Positions 58,609 through 64,000 of a stretch of 64,000 nt of DNA are shown here, in pieces. The DNA is taken from positions 1-64,000 of the forward strand of contig NZ_JAHZSS010000017.1 in NCBI RefSeq assembly GCF_019457915.1. Direction: 5' to 3'. Both the position numbers and the translations under genes were made by a program. Each line of letters begins with the position of its first letter. The stretch's first letter is position 1. The notes under the pieces are model-generated. The model saw nothing but the letters and a program-made list of their open reading frames with translations, searched no databases and was not told the origin of the DNA. The DNA is from Neiella holothuriorum (GTDB taxonomy: Bacteria > Pseudomonadota > Gammaproteobacteria > Enterobacterales > Neiellaceae).

Positions 58609-61019
58609 TGAAAGCCTCTCTGTATTCAGGGCAACGCGCTTCTGAGCTCTTGCCAGTATTAGCCTATTCAGACGATGAGCAACTGTTTTTCATGGAAGAC
58701 CAGAGTGTTGGCTTTGGTTTTCTATGTGACCCATTGCCTGGTGGTGATGAGTCTGTTGCAGACAGGGTTAATGTTCTACTTAACAACGACTGGCCAAAAG
58801 ACACTTTGCTGCAATTTGGCCTGTACGCCTCGCCTGATATTCAAACCGACCTTCAGCGCATGATGGGCTTACGGCATCGTCAATCCGATCCATTGCTCAG
58901 GGCGTCGATACGCAAACGTGCGGATTTCCTCGATGGCGGCACGGTTCAACCGATAGAAGAATCGACCCAGACTCAGGTACGCAACTTTCAACTGATCGTC
59001 ACCTGCAAATTGCCTTTGGAAAGTCCTATTCCGACGGAGCGTGAGTTGAGTCGAGCATCCGCGCTTCGGGCTTCTTTCTCGCAAGCGCTGGCAACGGTTG
59101 GTTTTCGCGTCACTGAGATGACTGACCGAAACTGGCTCGCGGCAATAAGTGCTCAGCTTAACTGGGGAAAAGATGCTTCCTGGCGTAATCCATCACCAAT
59201 CCGCAGTGAGGCAGATAAACCACTTCGGGAGCAAGTGTTGGATTATGACCGAGCTATCAAGGTGGATAGCCAAGGTCTGATGCTGGGCGATTACCGAGTT
59301 AAAACCTTATCGTTTAAACGCTTGCCTGAGCGGATCTGGTTTGGTCATGCCGCAAGTTTTGCGGGCGATATGATGACGGGCAGTCGCGGTTTACGCGGCA
59401 GCTTTTTGCTAAATGTCACCATTCACTTTCCCTCAGCTGAGGCGATGCGATCTCGTTTAGAGACGAAGCGTCAGTGGGCGGTCAATCAGGCCTATGGCCC
59501 GATGCTCAAGTTTGTGCCGGTGCTTGCAGCCAAGAAAAAGGGGTTTGATGTTCTTTTTGAAGCTTTGCAAGAAGGTGATCGTCCTATTCGGGCAAATATG
59601 ACCTTAACGCTGTTTTCCCCGACGGAAGAGGCGTCCATCAGCTCTGTTTCAAATGCTCGAACCTATTTCAAAGAGCTCGGATTTGAGCTGATGGAAGACA
59701 AGTACTTCTGTTTGCCCATTTTCCTGAATGCCTTGCCATTTGGTGCTGACCGCCAGGCGATGAACGACTTGTTTCGATTCAAGACCATGGCGACACGACA
59801 TGTGATCCCACTGTTGCCTTTGTTTGCAGATTGGAAAGGCACGGGCACGCCAGTGATTAACTTTGTTTCCCGCAATGGCCAGATCATGAGTGTGTCCCTT
59901 TATGACTCGGGCAGTAATTACAACTGTTGCATCGCGGCGCAATCGGGATCGGGCAAGTCATTCCTGGTGAACGAAATCATCTCCTCCTACTTATCTGAAG
60001 GCGGGCAATGCTGGGTAATTGATGTTGGCCGCTCTTATGAAAAGCTGTGTGAAGTCTATGATGGTGAGTTCTTACAGTTCGGGCGGGACAGTGGCATTTG
60101 CTTAAACCCGTTTGAAATCGTTGAGGACTATGACGAAGAAGCGGATGTACTGGTTGGGTTATTGGCCGCAATGGCCGCACCTACGCAGTCATTAACCGAT
60201 TTTCAGATGGCCAACCTAAAGCGTCAGACCCGTGAACTGTGGGAGAAAAAAGGTCGTGCCATGTTGGTTGATGATGTGGCAGAGGCCTTGAAAAATCACG
60301 AAGACCGACGTGTGCAAGACGTGGGTGAGCAGCTCTATCCGTTTACGACACAGGGCGAATATGGCCGCTTCTTTAATGGTCACAACAATATTCGCTTCAA
60401 AAACCGTTTCACCGTTCTGGAGTTAGAAGAGCTCAAGGGGCGCAAGCACCTGCAACAAGTGGTGTTGCTTCAGCTTATCTACCAAATCCAACAAGAGATG
60501 TACTTAGGTGAGCGGGATCGTCGCAAGATTGTGTTCATTGACGAAGCCTGGGATCTGCTGACTCAAGGTGATGTCGGTAAGTTCATCGAGACGGGTTACC
60601 GTCGATTTCGAAAATATGGCGGCAGTGCTGTAACGGTAACGCAGTCGGTCAACGATTTGTATGACAGCCCAACAGGTAAAGCCATCGCTGAAAACTCGGC
60701 CAATATGTACCTGCTTGGCCAAAAAGCTGAAACCATCAACGCGCTCAAAAAAGAAGGCCGCTTGCCACTAGGTGAAGGCGGTTATGAGTACCTAAAAACG
60801 GTTCATACCGTCACGGGTGTCTATTCCGAAATTTTCTTTATTACCGAAATGGGCACCGGGATTGGCCGCCTCATTGTCGATCCGTTTCACAAGCTGTTGT
60901 ACTCGTCCCGTGCAGAAGATGTAAACGCGATTAAACAGTTAACGCGCAAAGGCCTTTCTGTTGCTGATGCCATCTCTCAGTTGTTGAAGGAGCGAGGCTT
61001 TGACTGCTCCCCTCCCTAA
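58608..61019 (+). CDS. traC: TraC, VirB4-type secretion ATPase (C-terminus altered by insertion)
   Basis: 803 aa from the ATG at 58608 (GGAGGGG upstream, overlapping dsbC). VirB4/TraC ATPase: Walker A AAQSGSGKSFLVNE, Walker B IVFIDEAWDLL, and a conserved Gln-motif region (VTVTQSVNDLYDS). Energises pilus assembly from the cytoplasmic face. The last codons now read GFDCSPP because a TnpB element inserted at 61003/61004; joining the flanks restores GFDLDE and a stop overlapping the next ATG. The change affects only the last residues, so function is probably kept. Confidence 0.93.
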   Translation: MKASLYSGQRASELLPVLAYSDDEQLFFMEDQSVGFGFLCDPLPGGDESVADRVNVLLNNDWPKDTLLQFGLYASPDIQTDLQRMMGLRHRQSDPLLRASIRKRADFLDGGTVQPIEESTQTQVRNFQLIVTCKLPLESPIPTERELSRASALRASFSQALATVGFRVTEMTDRNWLAAISAQLNWGKDASWRNPSPIRSEADKPLREQVLDYDRAIKVDSQGLMLGDYRVKTLSFKRLPERIWFGHAASFAGDMMTGSRGLRGSFLLNVTIHFPSAEAMRSRLETKRQWAVNQAYGPMLKFVPVLAAKKKGFDVLFEALQEGDRPIRANMTLTLFSPTEEASISSVSNARTYFKELGFELMEDKYFCLPIFLNALPFGADRQAMNDLFRFKTMATRHVIPLLPLFADWKGTGTPVINFVSRNGQIMSVSLYDSGSNYNCCIAAQSGSGKSFLVNEIISSYLSEGGQCWVIDVGRSYEKLCEVYDGEFLQFGRDSGICLNPFEIVEDYDEEADVLVGLLAAMAAPTQSLTDFQMANLKRQTRELWEKKGRAMLVDDVAEALKNHEDRRVQDVGEQLYPFTTQGEYGRFFNGHNNIRFKNRFTVLELEELKGRKHLQQVVLLQLIYQIQQEMYLGERDRRKIVFIDEAWDLLTQGDVGKFIETGYRRFRKYGGSAVTVTQSVNDLYDSPTGKAIAENSANMYLLGQKAETINALKKEGRLPLGEGGYEYLKTVHTVTGVYSEIFFITEMGTGIGRLIVDPFHKLLYSSRAEDVNAIKQLTRKGLSVADAISQLLKERGFDCSPP

Positions 61020-61130
61020 AGGAAGGGGATTCTTGTTTCAAGGCGTTATGCCCGAAGTTCATTAGAACAATCGGGACTTACTTACGCTCCACAAGCTAAC
61101 ACCGCTTGCCCAGCGGCTTTGATATTAATA
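61004..61130 (-). ncRNA. Candidate omega-RNA scaffold at the element's right end
   Basis: In IS200/IS605 elements the TnpB guide RNA is made from the tnpB 3' end through the right-end hairpin, with the guide taken from flanking DNA. Here that is minus-strand 61130 to 61004, containing the CCCCTTCC/GGGAGGGG hairpin, and the guide would be read from the last bases of traC (60984-61003). Inferred from the family; not shown directly. Confidence 0.4.
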
Positions 61131-62185
61131 GCGGCATTGGTATCACGGTCTAAGCGCGCTTCACACGCTGGACAAGTCCAATGCCTTATATGTAACGGTA
61201 GAGAATCAACTACGTGACCACAGCAATTACAACGCTTACTAGACGGATACCACTTGTCAATCTGGACAAGTGTTCTGCCGCGCCATTCTGCTTTGTACTC
61301 AAGCTGCCTAACCATTTCGCCCCAATTGGCGTCACCAATGGCCTTAGCAAGTCGCGGATTCTTGACCATGTTTTTAACGCTCAAACTCTCACAGCTAATC
61401 ACTTGGTTTTCGTTTATCAACGTAGTGGTGAGTTTGTGGGTAAAGTCGCGGCGGCAGTCGGCAATCTTCGCCTGAATGCGAGCAACTTTGATTCTGGCTT
61501 TGTGGAAGTTGGCAGTTCCTTTCTTCTTCTTGGAAAGGCGGCGTTGCGCCTGAGCCAATTTCTTCTCGTACTTTGCAGTATGGCGGGGATTGCCAGATTT
61601 AAACCCGTCAGCGGTAATCACAAGGTCGGTCAAACCCAAATCAATACCCGTTGTCTTTTTGGTAACAGGCAGTGGTTTAGGCTCGAAGCGGCAAAGCATA
61701 GACACGAAGTAGCGGCCTGCACTGTCTTTCGAGATAGTGACGGTAGTTGGTTCGCTAGGAAGTTCACGCGACCAGCGAATATCAAGCGGCTGTTTGGACT
61801 TGGCAATGTAGATATTGCCATCTTTGAACTTAAACGCCGACTTCGTGAATTCTGCGCTTTGCTTGCTGCGCTTCTTCTTAAAGGCTGGATACTTCGCCCT
61901 TCCTTCAAAGAAGTTCTTAAACGCAGTTTGTTGATGGCGCAAAGATTGTTGGAGCGGTACACACGACACGCTGTTAAGCCATTCAAACTCAGTTTGCTTC
62001 TTGAGTTCGGTCAGCTTAGAGCTTGCCGTGTTGTAGTTAACCTTTTTGCTTTCGTTGTAGAAAGCGTCGGTACGCCATTTAAGGATCGCGTTATAAACGA
62101 AACGCACACAGCCGAAAGTCTGCGCAAGCAATTGAGCCTGTTCAGTCGTTGGGTAAAAGCGTTGTTTAATAGCGATCTCTTTCAT
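61082..62185 (-). CDS. tnpB: TnpB, RNA-guided nuclease of an IS200/IS605-type element
   Basis: 367 aa. N-terminal HTH/OrfB_IS605 region (QRFYPTTEQAQLLAQTFGC), RuvC motifs with all three acidic residues: GIDLGLTDL (Asp), ISCESLSV (Glu), DRDTNAAINI (Asp), and the inserted zinc ribbon CNCCGHV...CPACEARL. This is the ancestor-type of Cas12. It is complete, so it may be active with an omega-RNA and cut the unoccupied traC end. Reads against the tra operon. Confidence 0.93.
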   Translation of the reverse strand: MKEIAIKQRFYPTTEQAQLLAQTFGCVRFVYNAILKWRTDAFYNESKKVNYNTASSKLTELKKQTEFEWLNSVSCVPLQQSLRHQQTAFKNFFEGRAKYPAFKKKRSKQSAEFTKSAFKFKDGNIYIAKSKQPLDIRWSRELPSEPTTVTISKDSAGRYFVSMLCRFEPKPLPVTKKTTGIDLGLTDLVITADGFKSGNPRHTAKYEKKLAQAQRRLSKKKKGTANFHKARIKVARIQAKIADCRRDFTHKLTTTLINENQVISCESLSVKNMVKNPRLAKAIGDANWGEMVRQLEYKAEWRGRTLVQIDKWYPSSKRCNCCGHVVDSLPLHIRHWTCPACEARLDRDTNAAINIKAAGQAVLACGA

Positions 62186-62314
62186 AGTTCACAAGAATAC
62201 AGTTGTTTTTGTGAAAGTAAATATTAACATTAACCAATCGGGTAGTTTTTGCTCCTTCGGAGCAACCGCTATCCCTCCTCGCCCTAGAAGGACGGGGTTT
62301 CTCGCGGGATTTAG

Positions 62315-62662
62315 ATGAATAAGACCACGCTTTGGCCATTTATGGCCTCTATTACTTTGTCTATTGCTGGTAGCGGTTTAATGACCAGCTGGCTTTTAAT
62401 GAAAACACTCGAACCCATCCACAGCCAGTTGGCGTTAAGTACGCCCATTGCAGTCGTGGATTTTGGGGATGCGGTGTTGTCACTGGGTCCTAATGCCAGC
62501 GAACAAGACATCGAATCCAGGTTGCTTCAGACCAATCAGCAAATTGAAAAGTTAAAAGCAGCCGGTTTTATCGTGCTGGATGCCCAAGCGGTGGTTGGCG
62601 CTGATGATTCTGTTTTCGTGCCAGTAGGCTCAAAGGAGGTGTCTCATGCAGATACTCCGTAA
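62315..62662 (+). CDS. Conserved transfer protein between traC and trhF (TrbI-type, inferred)
   Basis: 115 aa. One N-terminal transmembrane helix (ASITLSIAGSGLMTSWLLM, residues 9-27), then a periplasmic part with a coiled coil (ESRLLQTNQQIEKLKAAG) and a C-terminal segment IVLDAQAVVGADDSVFVP. This layout is that of TrbI in F-type systems. Without the TnpB element its ATG would overlap the traC stop; now it follows foreign sequence and has lost translational coupling. Confidence 0.75.
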   Translation: MNKTTLWPFMASITLSIAGSGLMTSWLLMKTLEPIHSQLALSTPIAVVDFGDAVLSLGPNASEQDIESRLLQTNQQIEKLKAAGFIVLDAQAVVGADDSVFVPVGSKEVSHADTP

Positions 62663-63158
62663 AAGAATGCCTTGGCGGCCATATCTCATCCGGCTGACCA
62701 TTCTTGCGTTAATCATGGCCTTGGTAGGCACCTATGCCATGATGCGCTACCGAATAGGTATTGATACCCAGCAAGAGCGCTGCCTGCCTGATACCACGGT
62801 ATATCTGATTGACCTATGGAATAAAGAGCCCGTTAAGGATGGTTTGTATGCCTTCCACTCAAAAGGACTCGCTCCGTTATATAACGACGGTACTCGGATG
62901 CTTAAACGCCTAACAGGGATGCCTGGGGATGAAGTCAATGTGACGCCTGAGCATGTGCTGGTGAACGGTGCTGAAGTCTCTACCGGCATGGCATTAGCCC
63001 AGCGTCTTGGTATGGCGGAATCACAGTTTAGCCGCTCATTGACGCTGCAAGAAAACGAATATTGGTTTTCCGGCGAGGCTGCAACGAGTTTCGACTCCCG
63101 CTATTGGAATGCCGTTAAGCGCGAGCAGATTGTCGGTCGCGCTTGGCCGCTTTGGTAG
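62646..63158 (+). CDS. trhF: TrhF, signal-peptidase-like (S26) conjugation protein
   Basis: 170 aa, AAAGGAGG upstream, overlapping the previous gene. One N-terminal membrane helix (LTILALIMALVGTYAMM), followed by the S26 fold: RMLKRLTGMPGDEV carries the catalytic-type Lys, while the place of the nucleophilic Ser reads QERCLPDT with Cys. This is seen in TrhF-type proteins as I recall, but activity cannot be claimed. Probable role: maturing pilin or cyclising it. Confidence 0.85.
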   Translation: MQILRKRMPWRPYLIRLTILALIMALVGTYAMMRYRIGIDTQQERCLPDTTVYLIDLWNKEPVKDGLYAFHSKGLAPLYNDGTRMLKRLTGMPGDEVNVTPEHVLVNGAEVSTGMALAQRLGMAESQFSRSLTLQENEYWFSGEAATSFDSRYWNAVKREQIVGRAWPLW

Positions 63159-63165
63159 GAGGTGG

Positions 63166-64000
63166 ATGATGAGAAGACTATGCCTCTTATTTTTGTTGGT
63201 TGCTCCATTGGCTTGGGTTCAAGTGTCCTGGGCACAAGAGCCTTTTCCGTTGTCTGACGAGGACAAAAAGATCGTCGAAATGAGCCGCAGCATTTTACAA
63301 AGTGCTGTGGATGGTTCATCTGAATTTATCGAGCCTTTTTCACCGATTGAACAACCTGCGTCGCTCAAACACAACGATGAATGGTTGATATTTGCGTCGT
63401 CCTCACTGGGGGATTCCTCACTGAAGCAGCTATTTAAAGAGGCCAGTGCTACCGGCGCTATTGTGTTGTTTCGGGGAATTCCTGAAGGAAAGACCTTGGG
63501 GGCGGCTATCCGTGATTGGCATATGCTGATGACGGGGCTTGATCCTGTTCCTCAGGTTCGAATCGATCCGAAAGCCTTTGTGCACTGGCGGGTGACTAGC
63601 GTGCCTGCCATTTTCCGCATAGAAGATGACAAGGTGACTGCAAGTGCACTAGGGGTTTACAGCAAGGACTGGTTGCAGCGTCAAATTGAAACAGGCAATA
63701 CCGGTTCATTGGGTCAACGCGGTCCTATTCATTCCATTTTAGAACCGGATTTGATGCAAGTGGCGATGCAGCGTTTACAGTCGCTTGACCTGGGCGAGTT
63801 AAAGAAAAAAGCCATTGAGCGCTTCTGGTCTCGCCAAACATTTACTGACTTAGCCAAAGCCACGCAGTATCGGATAAGAACGGTTGATCCAACCATCGTC
63901 ATGCAGCGGCCACTATTGGATGCCAATGGCCGAACATTGATCCCAGCAGGAACGCGTATTAACCCGCTCAAAGCATTGCCGTTTACTCAGCAGCTTGTGG
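63166..64000 (+). CDS. traW: TraW (with N-terminal TrbC-like domain), partial
   Basis: Open from the ATG at 63166 (AGGAGGTGG upstream) to the window end, 278 codons, no stop. Signal peptide ending SWAQE, then a TrbC_Ftype domain (WLIFASSSLGDSSLKQLFKEA...), and from about residue 235 a TraW segment (DPTIVMQRPLLDANGRTLIPAG). In F plasmid these are two proteins; the fusion is usual in SXT-type systems. Periplasmic protein needed for pilus assembly. The C-terminus lies outside. Confidence 0.9.
   Translation, partial: MMRRLCLLFLLVAPLAWVQVSWAQEPFPLSDEDKKIVEMSRSILQSAVDGSSEFIEPFSPIEQPASLKHNDEWLIFASSSLGDSSLKQLFKEASATGAIVLFRGIPEGKTLGAAIRDWHMLMTGLDPVPQVRIDPKAFVHWRVTSVPAIFRIEDDKVTASALGVYSKDWLQRQIETGNTGSLGQRGPIHSILEPDLMQVAMQRLQSLDLGELKKKAIERFWSRQTFTDLAKATQYRIRTVDPTIVMQRPLLDANGRTLIPAGTRINPLKALPFTQQLV

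Larger units (their letters stand above)
61004..62309 (-). mobile_element. IS1341-type (IS200/IS605 family) element with tnpB only
   Basis: 1.3 kb inserted between the last codons of traC and the next gene; removal rejoins GGCTTTGA and TTTAGATGAATAA, recreating a traC end that overlaps the downstream start. Ends carry the subterminal hairpins of this family: CCCCTCC...GGAAGGGG at 61007-61028 and CCCTCCTCGCCCTAGAAGG...GGGG at 62274-62297. No tnpA transposase, so mobility needs one elsewhere. No target duplication, as expected. Confidence 0.87.
1..64000. mobile_element. Internal part of an SXT/R391-family integrative and conjugative element
   Basis: The order of conserved genes is the SXT/R391 backbone: rumB and rumA, DnaQ-like exonuclease, traI, traD, traJ, traL-E-K-B-V-A, mosAT, dsbC, traC, trhF, traW. 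Cargo sits where this family keeps it: in rumAB, between the conserved small gene at 11285 and traI (hotspot 5), between traJ and traL (hotspot 1) and between traA and dsbC (hotspot 2). Neither end of the ICE (int/attL side, setCD side) is inside the window. Family assignment rests on gene order and protein recognition, not on an alignment. Confidence 0.93.

Noticed and set aside
1-64000. CRISPR array, tRNA or rRNA genes
   Set aside because: No regularly spaced repeats and no tRNA- or rRNA-like sequence were seen on either strand by eye.

Overview
The window is an internal 64 kb of an integrative and conjugative element (ICE) of the SXT/R391 family. The family is recognised from gene order: rumB-rumA, a DnaQ-like exonuclease, a small conserved gene, a cargo region, traI-traD-(186 aa)-traJ, a small hypothetical gene, traL-E-K-B-V-A, a cargo region containing mosA-mosT, dsbC, traC, trhF and traW. 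int/xis, mobI/oriT, setCD and the right half of the ICE lie outside. SXT/R391 ICEs live in Gammaproteobacteria (Vibrio, Shewanella, Proteus, Alteromonas and relatives). The moderate GC content and the SOS boxes fit a marine or aquatic gammaproteobacterium, but the species cannot be named from this window. No rRNA, tRNA or CRISPR array was seen.

Left part (1-11.6 kb). The error-prone polymerase operon rumAB is wrecked twice. rumB is cut after about 78 codons by an element running off the left edge. rumA is split exactly after codon 37 by an 8.2 kb element (about 1347-9539) with inward TTCCCATAT ends and a 6-bp duplication, CGCTGG. That element carries a four-gene recombinase operon (three tyrosine-recombinase-fold proteins plus a small coiled-coil protein) behind a perfect LexA box, and one passenger, a class A RSG-type (CARB/PSE-like) beta-lactamase. 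The promoter and first 37 codons of rumA, with their own LexA box, survive at 9540-9694.

Cargo region HS5 (11.6-38.2 kb). A WYL-domain regulator heads a type I restriction-modification locus (hsdM-hsdS-hsdR, then mrr and two small genes). Its hsdM is split at the GEFY/TPHEV codons by a 16.3 kb GInt-like island. The island carries its own complete type I system (hsdS-like, hsdM, hsdS, a 285-aa gene, hsdR, an M48/YgjP-like peptidase, a 57-aa zinc ribbon and a possible HEPN protein) and a second, differently ordered quartet of recombinase genes. One restriction island has thus broken another restriction system.

Transfer region and HS2 (38.2-64 kb). The conjugation genes look intact up to the window end. 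HS2, between traA and dsbC, holds two cargo modules in series: the mosAT toxin-antitoxin pair, then a four-gene operon of SF1 helicase, winged-helix protein, two-HKD phospholipase-D-type protein and an RtcR-like sigma-54 activator with a CARF-like N-terminus. A diverged copy of the last 98 bp of traA lies between the modules and a 32-bp exact repeat follows each one, as if two HS2 alleles had been stacked by recombination. A near-consensus -24/-12 promoter precedes the helicase operon. This self-regulated, sigma-54-driven operon is the best candidate for an undescribed (probably defence or RNA-damage response) system. A TnpB element sits at the traC stop codon.
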